From Lytechinus pictus (Eukaryota > Echinodermata > Echinoidea > Temnopleuroida > Toxopneustidae): a DNA stretch of 64,000 bases. A program made the translations under genes and the position numbers. A model generated the notes under the pieces. That model was not told the DNA's origin and ran no database searches. It was given only the letters and a program-made list of their open reading frames with translations. The stretch covers positions 18,119,001-18,183,000 of the forward strand of contig NC_087257.1 of NCBI RefSeq assembly GCF_037042905.1. Reading direction: 5' to 3'. Positions 44,771 through 55,270 of this stretch are shown piece by piece; the stretch's first letter is position 1; the number at the start of each line of letters is the position of its first letter.

Positions 44771-45056
44771 CGGTCTCGTGCCAGTATGGCAATTTTTGTT
44801 TGGGGGGGGGGTGCGTAGATGAGCATATATAGTATGGTTAAAACGAGCGAGAGCTTGCAAGAGGAGTCATTGAGGCTCAAAAAGTGCTTGTTTTTGCCAG
44901 TAGTTTTGACTTTCGATATATTTCAGAGGAAAATTATTGTATAAACGTGTGGCAATGACAGTACACGTTGGGATGGCATGGTCCTTTGACCCCCCCCCCC
45001 CCACCCCAACGGTATCTGAAAGAATGTTTTCGATCGACTTTGTTTTCTCCCAGGAT

Positions 45057-45251
45057 ATGGATACCAAGATGGACGCAGAGCTGATCAAGAACGAAGAGAG
45101 GCAGGGTGTCGATGAAGCGACCGAGGAAGCCACCGAAGCCCCTCAACCGGTACAGCAGGGACCACCCTCTTATGTTGGTTATCCTAACGGCCCGACCCAA
45201 CCACAGGGGATGTATGTATCTCAGCCTCAGCAGCCAACTTACATCATCCAG
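45057..45251 (+). CDS. Tetraspan exon 1 (coding)
   Basis: Acidic start (MDTKMDAELIKNEER), then the Pro/Gln/Tyr-rich N-tail. Probably spliced at CTCCCAG|GAT (exon edge 45054). Donor CAG|GTGAGC. The in-frame upstream ATG at 44937 would run through a C-run and is not preferred. Confidence 0.8.
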
Positions 45252-48200
45252 GTGAGCTTATAGGAGGATGAGGAGGGGGCGGGGCGTAATGATGATAATG
45301 GTGGTGGTGGTGATGGTGGTGGTGGTGGTGATGATGATGATGGTGGTGATGATGGTAGTGGTGGTGGTGATGATGATGGTGATGATGATGATGATGATGA
45401 TGGTGGTGATGACGATGATGACGGTGATGATGATGATGATGATGGTGATGACGATGATGACGGTGATGATGATGATGATGGTGATGACGATGATGACGGT
45501 GATGACGGTGATGACGATGATGATGGTAATGACGATGATGACGGTCATTATGATAATGACCTGATGAGGAGGTGGATGATGATGACCTGATAAGGAGGAG
45601 GTGGATGAGTAGGATGATGATGATGATGAAGAAGAAGATGATAACGATACTAATGGTGAATTAACATTTTTCATCCCACTTTCTTTTCAGAACATTCCTG
45701 CCCAGCAATCCCCGGGATGCTGCACTGGCAAATCTGATTGGTTCAAAGAATCGGTTGGCATGACAACAGGTATCGTCCAGCTCATCATCGCTATCGTTGC
45801 CAGCATCCTATCTGGAGTAGCCATCTGGCTTCAGGTCGAGGCTGATATTTACGTCGGCCCAATGGGGACGCCAATCGGTGCAACCCTATTCGTGAGTTGA
45901 TTAAAAACATTCTCATTAATCAAGCATTTCTGCGTTATTCCAGCACATTGCATTATAGGAACTTTTAGAGATAAACAAAGTCCATTACTATTAACATCAC
46001 ATGCCTTGCAATACATTTATGATTATTTTTCCAAGTAAGTAAAATACAATTGTTTTACGTTCTTCCATTTTATTCCGATCGTCAGGTGTGGATGAGAAAT
46101 GGAATTTACTGCATTATAATTATAAGTATTGAAAAACGCACAAATTGGTTCCAAAGAAGTGATGAAATTTCCATGAACTTTACGGCGACATCATTTACAT
46201 GATATTGTGATGTTGATGATGATGTGTTTTTGTCGCCAAAATAATCATCTCAAAGCATCTGGGCGAGGAAGATCAGGAATATTGAATGCAAAGTGAAGGG
46301 AAGTATAACATGCAAGTTTGTTCGCTCAAAATTTGCTTTTGACTTCTTCACGTGTTACGAGCTGCTCTTATCAAAGTTTATCCCATGGTATAAGTTATTA
46401 ATATTAGTTGTAAATATTCATCTTTCAGATATTTCTCCCCGCTGGAATTCTTGGAGCTTGCTCTAAGAACAAGAGTAACTGTGTGGTGAGTGTTTTCTTG
46501 AATTGCTGAAAGTAAAATGAAATATGACTGAAAACGAAATGTGTTTTAATTTATATCATTTATGAGTAAATTTTAAGATAACCATCAGTGGCAGATCCAG
46601 GGGGAGGGGGCACATCCAGTCCGTTTCCCCCTGTTAAGACCCATAATCAAAATGTTTAATGTTAATATGCCATTCCTACACAAGTGTGCCCCCCCCCCCC
46701 TTTCAAAGTCAGAGCAGGTATTTTTAATGGGAATATGTCGTTCATACACACGTGAGTATCTTTTTGTTTTTTGCTTGTCAAATTCTATGTTGACGAAATG
46801 ACCTTCATTTTTTGGTGGAAATTTTTGTGTGTGCCCCCACCTTTGGAAAATACTGAATCCGTCCCGATAATCATGATAACTGATAACGAAATATAATATT
46901 TATTTTTTTATTAAATAAGAGTAAAATTGATAACTGAAAACGAAATGTATTTGAATAATTTCAATTTTCTATCACTTATGGTTATAGCGAAATGAAACGT
47001 TCCTGGGGACTTTGGGGGGAAATTTAGATTATAATTTGTTCACTTTATAGCATGTTGTATAAAGAAAACAACGGAAATACAAGTCATGCAATCACGAGTT
47101 CAGTACGCCAATCAATATATCAGAATGTTTATTTTCACAGGGGGTGGGGGAGGCAGCTGTCCTAATCCCCTATACCCCAGCGAGTGCTTCTATACTATGT
47201 AACTCTATGCTCGTACTTCATTCGTACCGCAGATCGTGGCATACCTCGTGATGTCAGTCCTGGCTGCTATCCAGGCAGGCTTCGTGTGTGCAATGGAGTC
47301 GATATTGGCTGCGGTCAGCTTCCATTCAGTCTGCCCCGATATCCCAGACTATCGTGATTATCCTCCATTCGATGTCCATGGGTTTGAGTATCCTGACATC
47401 GCAGTCGACTACGCCTGTTCCTGGGAGCGTTTCAAGGTAATACCCCTAAGGGTGGGGCACTACAAGGAGGCAGCCGCCCACTATGATTTTTCAAGTAGTA
47501 GAAATGAAAGAACAAGAGAGAAGAAAAGGGAAGGAAAGGAGTAAGAAAATGGGACAGAGAAGAAAGAAAAGAGCATTAAAGAGAAATGTATTGGTTGGAT
47601 AACTGCATATTGCATATTACCATGTACCTCTACCAAGTAACATGTTTAGCTGTTATTCGGTTGAGAAACCGGTTGTTCCCCCCCCAAAAAAAAAACAAAA
47701 AAACAGCGAACAGTATTTAAATTCACTTTTTTAATTAGAAACGTAATTTCTAACAAATCTTTTGCGAAAATTAGTTCATTTCCGAATCAACTTGCTTACA
47801 TAAGATACATGTACATGACATTTTCCTGATTACGATTATAATCATTGTACAATATTGAGAAAATATCCAAAATGATCACGCACTTGACCTTAGTTTAATT
47901 GACTCAAAGAAATTACGTGGTGAAATATTTCTCACTATTAATACATCATTGTTAAACTCTTTTTCGTGTTTTTCTGTTTCCTCCTCTTTCCCGTTTTCTC
48001 CTTATCTTCTTCTTTCTTTCTTCTTCTTCTTCTTCTTCTCCTTCTTCTTCTTCTTCTTCTTCTTCCTTAGATATTAAAGAACTGCAGCAGCTTCCCCTGA
48101 TGATGATCATCAATTCATCATCATTATCATCATCATATCATCATCATCATCTTCGTCGTCATCATCGTCATCACACCACCCCACCATCATCATTAGATAG

Positions 48201-50294
48201 TAAATTTTATTGCTGCTGCTGTTTTTTTTTTATATCTGATGTGGTTGCCAGTGATTCATGAAACTCTTTTCTCTCTTTTCCTCCAGTGCCTTACTGCCGT
48301 TCACGCCGTGATCGCTGTCCTGATGTTCGCCGAGTTCATCGTCGCTATCGTAGCTGCTGCCACCTGCTGTGGCGGTCTCAATTGCTGCTGCCCTCGACAA
48401 CAGACAGAGCAGACCCGCTCCAATGCCATGGTAATTAACAATCTCCCCCCAAATAGTTATGATAGTCATGATTTGATATAACTCTGCAAGATCTTAATCC
48501 ATTCATAGAGCTAAATATGATTTAAAGTATCTGCAATGGCACTAAATCAGTGTATCGTTTTTTTTTAATCTGGCCCTCTTAAGAATTTGTTATCATTTAT
48601 CATATTTGTTGTACTTCATTTTTGTACACTCTACGTGATTTTGATTTTTATACAATAAATAAAACCAAAACCAAGCCAACACTACCTCCAGTAGAAGAAT
48701 ATCTATGTGCAAATTTACTTAGAATGGCACACCGTCGTGCACCCTTTATCGTTGAATACGCCTTTTTGCCTGTCAATTTCATTTAAGTGTTCCCCTTCCT
48801 TTCAAATCCTGGGTACGCCTCTGAACCCCCCCCCCCCCCATGCGGAGCGTTTCATGAAAGGAATTGTAAGATGTCTTATCCGAAAGAGTATGTTTTGTCC
48901 GATGATTATTTAGGAATCGTTCTTCTTAGCAAATCAAAATGAAGGAAAGTTGTCAGATCTGACAATTGCCAGATGACAAAATCGGTTATACACCCTCCAG
49001 TTTATCTATTTTTTTTTTAGTTTTCCGTCAAAATAATATTTCAAAAGCCTAACATAATATATTACAAAATAGTATGTCACAGAGACGAACATAAAAGCAT
49101 GTCAATCATTATATTTCATAAAAATTGAAGAAATTATAAACTTGAACTAAGCTCAACGGAACCGACTTTGTCAAAGATATGAGAAGCAACTTAATTGGCT
49201 TGCCAAAAAGCATTGCTTGTAGTGAACGCATGGCTTACAATGAGTCGTGTGTTCAGTTTTGCATTCTCGTGGAAAGAGTTTCGTTGGCGGGGAACATTTA
49301 AGCAATATGTCGATCTCTATTGAGGCCTACTGAACTCCAGTTTCCGATGTGCATCTGGCCAGACGACTATGCTGGAATCAGTTGCCATATTCCATTCGTA
49401 GTATTTCAAATATCGATAATTTCAAAATTACTCTAAAAACCCATTTTTTTTAAATTGCCTTCCAGTAGTTTCCTTTCATTGTCATGACTGTCATTATTTT
49501 ATCTTTGTCACTTCCTGTACCGTGTAATTTTTTCTTATTTCCTTTTCGCAGCGCCTTGAGCACATAATCAATGTGGATTTGGCGCTTTAGAAATACTATA
49601 TTATTATTATTATTATCTCAACCAAGTGATTACTATATTTTTCCTCTGGACTAAATTAATTTCAATTCATTTTTCAGATGTACTATCCTCAGGCTGGCGT
49701 TCAACCTCTCCAAGCCCAGATGGGTACTCATGTTGTCCAGGGTAAGACTTGCATTCAACTCAACGATGTTATAAAAGTAGACATATATAAATGTATATAT
49801 ATATATATATAATTGTGATGAGCAAGGACCTAAACATTGCGTGGGTGCTTCAGTGAGTAATATATTGGCGAAGAAGCTCAAAAAGCATTGAAGCTAGAGA
49901 CGTAGCCTGGATATCTTCAATTTTTATTAGTACAAGCTTTCGGCCATTTAGTTGGGCCTTCTTCAGGTATCTTCAAGTTTTACTGTAAGTAATGTAAGTA
50001 AGTGCACCCACCTGGTTAAGCACTTACAGTAAAACTTGAAGATACCTGAAGAAGGCCCAACTAAATGGCCGAAAGCTTGAACTAATAAAAGTTGAAGAAA
50101 TCCAGGCTACGTCTCTAGCTTCAATGCTTTTTGAGCTTCTTCGCCAATATATATATATACCCTCACCTAGACCGTTATCGCTTTGGACGATAAGGTATAT
50201 AGTACTAAAATTCTAAGTTAACGGACATGACTTCATGTCAGGTGACTTGAAGTGTCCTGACTTGAGGTCAATTCTCAGGTGTGCATTTCCATTG

Positions 50295-50330
<36 letters not shown>

Positions 50331-50680
50331 AACAGTGGATAAAATGCATGTGTAATCAATCGGGGCGTATTGATAGATAAATGATTAGATGGATGAATGG
50401 TTAATAAATAAGCAAATCACAATGAGGAATAAGGTAATGAAAATACTGATAAAAGGTTATTGATGAATAATTATTAAAAGTAGTGAGTGGAATAGACAAA
50501 GAACCGAATATGAATAAGGCAGAATTCCCATCATTAGTCATCCCCCAACTCCTTCTCTGTACTCTGCAGTGAATTTTGTTGTGTTCTGTATAGTCTTTTC
50601 TAGGTTGAAGCTCGATTTGAATTATACACGTTCTCCTCTAATCCATGTGCACAGGAACTGAGCTACCGATGAAGGCCTAG
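45057..50680 (+). CDS. MS4A/CD20-like four-transmembrane protein (7 coding exons, 296 aa)
   Basis: Exons: 45057-45251, 45691-45891, 46429-46485, 47233-47436, 48287-48430, 49678-49741, 50655-50680; total 891 nt in frame, all GT/AG, every intron phase 0 except the last. Residues 1-75 are a cytoplasmic Pro/Gln-rich tail (PQPVQQGPPSYVGYPNGP). TM1 is about 92-112, TM2 126-145, TM3 152-178; a loop of about 45 residues with two Cys follows, then TM4 at 224-246. A Cys cluster (CCGGLNCCCP) comes next, likely palmitoylated (inference), and a short tail. Topology, spacing and small-residue TM segments fit MS4A-type proteins; the exact subfamily and function are not recognisable. A 5' non-coding exon probably lies upstream, since CTCCCAG precedes the ATG by three bases. 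Possible AATAAA at 50942. Confidence 0.85.
45262..45660. repeat. GAT/GGT microsatellite in tetraspan intron 1
   Basis: Begins about 10 bases after the exon 1 donor and fills nearly the whole 439-base intron; GATGACGATGATGACGGTGA-like blocks repeat. Long open frames on both strands here are artefacts. Confidence 0.95.
45691..45891 (+). CDS. Tetraspan exon 2
   Basis: Encodes the CC motif, KESVGMTTGIVQLIIAIVAS (TM1) and the first loop up to GATLF. Acceptor TTCTTTTCAG, donor TTC|GTGAGT. Confidence 0.88.
46429..46485 (+). CDS. Tetraspan exon 3
   Basis: A 57-base exon coding the rest of TM2 and a short cytosolic turn (IFLPAGILGACSKNKSNCV). Acceptor ATCTTTCAG, donor GTG|GTGAGT. Confidence 0.85.
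46586..46866. mobile_element. hAT-like MITE in tetraspan intron 3
   Basis: Starts CAGTGGCAGATCCAGG and ends with a decayed GAATCCGTCCCG. The flanks ATAACCAT and ATAATCAT (7 of 8) look like an 8-bp target duplication. Contains C/G-runs (46689-46699). Confidence 0.6.
47233..47436 (+). CDS. Tetraspan exon 4
   Basis: Encodes TM3 (VAYLVMSVLAAIQAGFVCAM) and the main extracellular loop with two Cys. Acceptor TACCGCAG, donor AAG|GTAATA. Confidence 0.88.
47437..48286 (+). other. Tetraspan intron 4
   Basis: AT-rich; a CTTCTT tract (48006-48067) is followed by a CATCAT tract (48100-48195), and then the exon 5 pyrimidine tract. No coding sequence. Confidence 0.85.
48287..48430 (+). CDS. Tetraspan exon 5
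   Basis: Encodes TM4 (AVIAVLMFAEFIVAIVAAAT) and the Cys cluster. Acceptor TTTCCTCCAG, donor ATG|GTAATT. Confidence 0.88.
49373..49617 (+). mobile_element. LINE ORF2 C-terminal fragment with 3' tail
   Basis: Translates as WNQLPYSIRSISNIDNFKIT, then LKTHFF and a stop, the usual C-terminal end of CR1/L2-type LINE ORF2 (WNxLP...FK..LKTHLF). It is followed by CGCCTTGAGCAC...GGCGCTTTAGAAATAC and an (ATT)n tail at 49601-49617. Heavily 5'-truncated; in tetraspan intron 5 (48431-49677). Confidence 0.85.
49678..49741 (+). CDS. Tetraspan exon 6
   Basis: Encodes the cytosolic MYYPQAGVQPLQAQMGTHVV. Acceptor ATTTTTCAG, donor CAGG|GTAAGA, phase 1. Confidence 0.8.
49861..50151. repeat. Large near-perfect palindrome in tetraspan intron 6
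   Basis: Arms 49861-49991 and 50021-50151 are reverse complements with only a few mismatches, around a 29-base spacer. Each arm contains the word CTGAAGA-A-GGCC-(9 nt)-GGCC-GAAA (50046-50074 on +; on - in the left arm). (AT)n repeats flank it at 49793-49811 and 50301-50327. Confidence 0.93.
50655..50680 (+). CDS. Tetraspan exon 7, C-terminus
   Basis: A 26-base coding part, TELPMKA then TAG, after acceptor GTGCACAG. It keeps the phase, but such a short exon is the least certain part of the model. Confidence 0.6.
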
Positions 50681-53265
50681 GATGGACAAGAGAGGGCGAT
50701 CTCACTTTTCAGATGTCGATGACTGCATTCACTGACGACCATTAATTTTTCTCAATTTTACATAATTAATTTACATAATGAAATACAACCAAAATTAGAT
50801 ATATAATCCCCGGATATAATCAGTACTTCCACATACTTGAAGCGTTACAATAGATGTGAATTAATGAAATGATACTGAGTTATCAGTAGATGTATACGAA
50901 ATTGATCCATTAAAATAGAATGCAGTCACAATAATCATGATAATAAAACAAAGATTAGATTCATTATCGTCACTCATTTCGGATTAATAAACCAATAATG
51001 ATAAAGTTAATGGTGGTGATGATAGTCAGTTAGGTTATGGCATCTGTTGAGAAGAAGAAATACTGTAAATATGAAATGTTGATGTTATACAACTTCTGTC
51101 TTTCTTGACTATAGGAAAAGATATATATACGTTCAGGCTGAGAATGTATTGCCCAATAGAAAAAGGGTACTTTTGGCAAATTGCCCTACCCCTCCAAAGA
51201 GAGTTATGGTTTATGGGCTAATTTTCATTTCGTCCGATGCCAATTCATCCTATTGCCAAATCGTCTACTTTCATTATTTTTGTCTACCATCAGTTCGTCC
51301 AATATTCACATTGTCTAATTGCCATTTCGTCCACCCACCATAATAACCAATTGGTCCAATAGCCATTTAGTCCATATACCATCTGGTCTAAGTAAGTGTT
51401 AATTGGGCAAAATGAATGAAAATAAAACGAATATCATTGTGAGATGAAATGGTCATAGACCAACTGGTGATTAGACGAAGTGATGATTGGACCAATAGTT
51501 ATTGGACCAAATGGCTGTAAGACGAAATGTCGATGGACGGAATGACATTAGACTAAATGAGGGTATACCATGTGGTGAGTGTACGGGTGGACGAATTGGC
51601 AATTTACCGGTTTATGTATCCAATTATATTTCTTATAATTTTTTATGTATAACGTAAGTGCATTAAGATTATCATTATTTCATGAAACAAAATCGAGTGT
51701 GTTATATGCAACATTGAAAAAGTGGCTGGAAATGATTTGATGATAAATAATATGAAAAAGAACATTCTTTAAAATATATTATTCATAGATCAATTATTGT
51801 TCGTTATTAAGGTATTTTGAGATTTTTTTTTGCATTTTCTTCTATTGCAGTATATTTTTTCTGAAATTTCATCATATTCTATTTCGTGTTTTCTTGTAAT
51901 AGAAGTCAATGTATATTCATTTTGCAATGTAATAGTGTGGTCATTTAGAGGTTGATTCGTTATTCTTTTCTTTTGTATGAAAATGTGTCAGTGCGATTTG
52001 TTTTTAACACGTTATCCATGAGTAAATTCAACAATAAAAAACTATTAATGATATTAATAAGAACGTATAGGCTAGTAAAGAGGGATCATTATGAAAAGGA
52101 TCTGTACGAAATGAGGTTTTTGCACTGTTATTTTAATTCTTGTAGTTCTTATACCAAGGAGATCCGCAATGAAGTTGAATGTATCACGTCAATCAATAAT
52201 TTTCATTTTTTATAGTTGGTGAAATTGTGACTATATTCTTTCACATAATAAAAATATGGCAGCTTTCATAGTAACTTTGGTATTGCTTTTTTTTTGTGTC
52301 TGCGTCATCCTCAATAATTTTTAATATATGATTTTTTTTTCGCTTGGTCGCTATATGTTCTCTCTTGCATGATCTTTTTCTAGGCCGGAGTGGGGAGGGC
52401 GGGACTTTAGCTGCTTATTCAGTATAAAAGGCTGTCCACGATAGGCGGTTTTCATTGTATTGTAAGAACCGACGACGAAAATTTCTTTTTCTTTTTTTTT
52501 GTCTGTGTCATCCTCAATTATTTTGGATATTATATGATTTTTTTCTATTTCTTTTTAGGCCAGAAAGGGGGGGGGGAACTAGCTGCTTGATCAGTAAAAA
52601 AGGCTGCCCACGATAGGCGATTTTCACTGTAGGCCTATTGTATAAGCCTACGTCGAAAATTTCCCAAGCCCCCAGAAACCCCTCCAAAATTATTAGTCCA
52701 GAAACCCGCCTGAAAAAATGGTTTTATGACCAAGAACAAGGGTGCATTTATTAAATAATTAATGGTGTGCAATTTATTTCGGCTTACATAGTTACGATAA
52801 AACCGATATCACTTTCAAATGCGTGAGGGGAGGTGGGGCTTAAAACGGGTAGGATGAATATTGAGGCTAGTGGCACAAGAAGATAAACATTGTCAGACCC
52901 TCAATGGTTAAAACAGTCATTTGTTAGTATAAAAGAATATGCGAAAGAAAAAGGACACAACTTTTATGTGGATAAAAGGGAACGTTTTTGAACAGGCGTA
53001 ATAATCCTTAATTGCATGAAATAAAGAATTTATAGTACACCTTTAGATATTCGAATAAAACTATGAAGTCACTTTATTTGCAAACAAATATGTTGATGGA
53101 TGTCTTTTATTTCCCGATTATCCTTCTCCCAATGCCCCGAATTACTTAAGTGTTTTCTTGATTTTCCTCCAAGGAAGGCATGCCACCTCCATTCCTAATT
53201 CTTTTTTCTGATCGCTTTTATAATTAAAAGTTCAATTAACCATGATAACGATATTTTGAATGTCT
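50681..53265. other. Spacer after the tetraspan gene
   Basis: Contains the iterated foldback element at 51172-51611. It also has a duplicated stretch: TTTTTGTCTGTGTCATCCTC, TTTGGCC-like words and GGCTGTCCACGATAGGCGGT at 52290-52460 recur at 52480-52640 (offset about 185). No gene recognised; the reading frame at 51952-52215 is AT-rich and has no family features. Confidence 0.65.
51172..51611. mobile_element. Foldback element of iterated GTCCAAT-like words, copy 1
   Basis: The first half repeats words like TTCGTCCAATATTCAC and ATTGGTCCAATAGCCATTTA about every 18-20 bases. The second half repeats their complements (GATTGGACCAATAGTTATTG). Edges are GGCAAATTGCC on the left and GGCAATTTACC on the right. 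The first half also reads as the TTTRGTCYA series seen at 61736. Confidence 0.82.
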
Positions 53266-53840
53266 GTTAAAGGTCAAGTCCACCCCAGAAAAATGTTGAT
53301 TTGAATAATGAGAGAAAAATCTGACTAGCATAACGCTAAAAATTTCATCAAAATCGGATGTAAAATAAGTAAGTTATGGAATTTTTAAGTTTCGCTCATT
53401 TTCAACAAAACAGTGATACGCACAACTAGGTGAATAGTCGATGATGTCCATCACTCACTGTTTTTTTGTTGTTGTTTGAATTATACAATTTTTCATTTTT
53501 TATAGATTTGACAATAAGGACCAACTTGACTGAACCATATAATATAAAACATTGCTATCTACTCATGATCAGGGAGGAATTAATCATTGATTTACTTGAC
53601 AATGATGAGAAAATTATAATATTTCATATTTCATATAATAAAATACAAAATAAATAGTGAGTGGATGACGTCATCAGTCTCCTCATTTGCATACCGACCA
53701 GGATGTGAATAGAACTGTTTTGTGCAATTAAACGAAACTTTAATTTTACATCCGATTTAATGAAATTTTCAGTGTTATGCTTTTTGGATTTTTCTCTTTT
53801 TATTCAAATCAACTTTGGGGTGGACTTGTCCTTTAAATAA
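53266..53840. mobile_element. TTAA-type foldback element, family A copy 5
   Basis: Begins TTAAAGGTCAAGTCCACCCC and ends GGGGTGGACTTGTCCTTTAA. It is about 100 bp upstream of copy 6 in the same orientation. Confidence 0.9.
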
Positions 53841-53936
53841 CACAATAATAAATTATTTATTGTAATAGTGACTCTTGCAGGCGGATACTTTTGATTAAGC
53901 CCCACCATGCAAACGGTATGTAGATTTTATGCTTTC

Positions 53937-54540
53937 ATTAAAGGTCAAGTCCACCCCGGAAAACTGTTGATTTGAATAAAAAGAGAAAAATCAAACTAGC
54001 ATAGCGCTGAAAATTTCATCAAAATCGGAAGTAAAATAAGAAAGTTATGACATTTTTAAGTTTCGCTTATTTTTCACAAAATAGCGATAATTTTTATGTA
54101 CAACTCAGTGACACGCAAATGAGAACTGACTATTTCTTTTGTTTTTAATTGTTTGAATTATATGATATTTCATTTTTTTATTATTTGACAATAAGGACCA
54201 ACTTGACTGAACCATATTATTAAACAATGTTAATTTCACATGTTCAGGGAGGAATTAACTATTGTTTCACTTGACAATGAGGAGAAAATTAGAATATTTC
54301 ATATTTCATATACAAAAGAAATCATGAAATAGTGAGTGGATGATGTCATCAGTCTCCTCATTTGCATACCGAACAGGATATGCATATAACTGTTTTGTGA
54401 AATTAAGCGAAACTTTAAAATGTCATAATTTTCTTATTTTGCATCCAATTTCGATGAAATTTTTAGTGTTATGCTTGTTGGATTTGTGTCTTTTTATTCA
54501 AATCAACTTTTTGTTGGGGTGGACTTGTCATTTTTAAGTA
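53937..54540. mobile_element. TTAA-type foldback element, family A copy 6
   Basis: Begins TTAAAGGTCAAGTCCACCCC and ends GGGGTGGACTTGTCATTTTT, the right end being slightly decayed. Confidence 0.88.
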
Positions 54541-55219
54541 ACTAAAGTGAAAGTGATGGAATCTCTCCGATAGCGCTTTTCGCGTTTTGAGAATTAAAAA
54601 AAAGAAAGAAAACTAAATAAAACAAATTTTAAGGAATCCCCGCGATGTAAACTATTATTTGGTGAGATTTTTTTTTCTTGAAAAAATGTATGAGGAGGTT
54701 TGTACAGGCCATACACCCCCTTCCCCCAAAATGTAGTGGCTATATCCCCCACGTCCACGATCCCATCGGATTTACTGCAGTAAATCAAATTTTTGGTATT
54801 TTATAAAATGACAGAGGCCTAATCTTTTTTGTTTTGAATAATATTTTTTCTTCCTCTTTCAATAAATTTACAATCACAATTCATATAAATAAAGATTCTT
54901 TGCATGTATACAATCAATAAACAATCAAACAAATGAATAAATCAATATCAATGAGATTACAAATATTTTTTAAATGATTACAAACGAAATTAAACTGTCA
55001 AATTTCTCTTCTATAACAATGTGAAAACAGAGGGGAAAAACCCATATCAATCGACAAAAAAAAAACAACATACTTTGTAAAAGTATATGATATTTTTGTT
55101 TTAAATAGTTTTTTTCTGCGGACGAGCGCCATCACGTGTTTCATATGGATCAGTGTTGATTCGACAGAAATTATTTAGAAAAAAAATTACTCATTAAAAT
55201 CTACAAATTCTGCCTAATC
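54541..55219. other. Upstream region of SNF8
   Basis: AT-rich. A CACGTG E-box lies at 55133-55138, 82 bp upstream of the SNF8 ATG, next to GGACGAGCGCC. Such E-boxes bind bHLH-Zip factors; any link to endosomal gene control is inference. No TATA box seen. Confidence 0.45.
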
Positions 55220-55270
55220 ATGAGGCGTGCGGCGGGACTCGGAAAAATAAATAAGCAAAAACTTGCGCAG
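55220..55270 (+). CDS. SNF8 exon 1
   Basis: Codes MRRAAGLGKINKQKLAQ; donor CAG|GTAGGT, phase 0. Too short to appear as a long open frame; placed by family match and splice phase. Confidence 0.88.

Noticed and set aside
45258-45674. Ser/Ile-rich frames opposite and within tetraspan intron 1
   Set aside because: Artefacts of the GAT microsatellite, located between well-supported splice sites.
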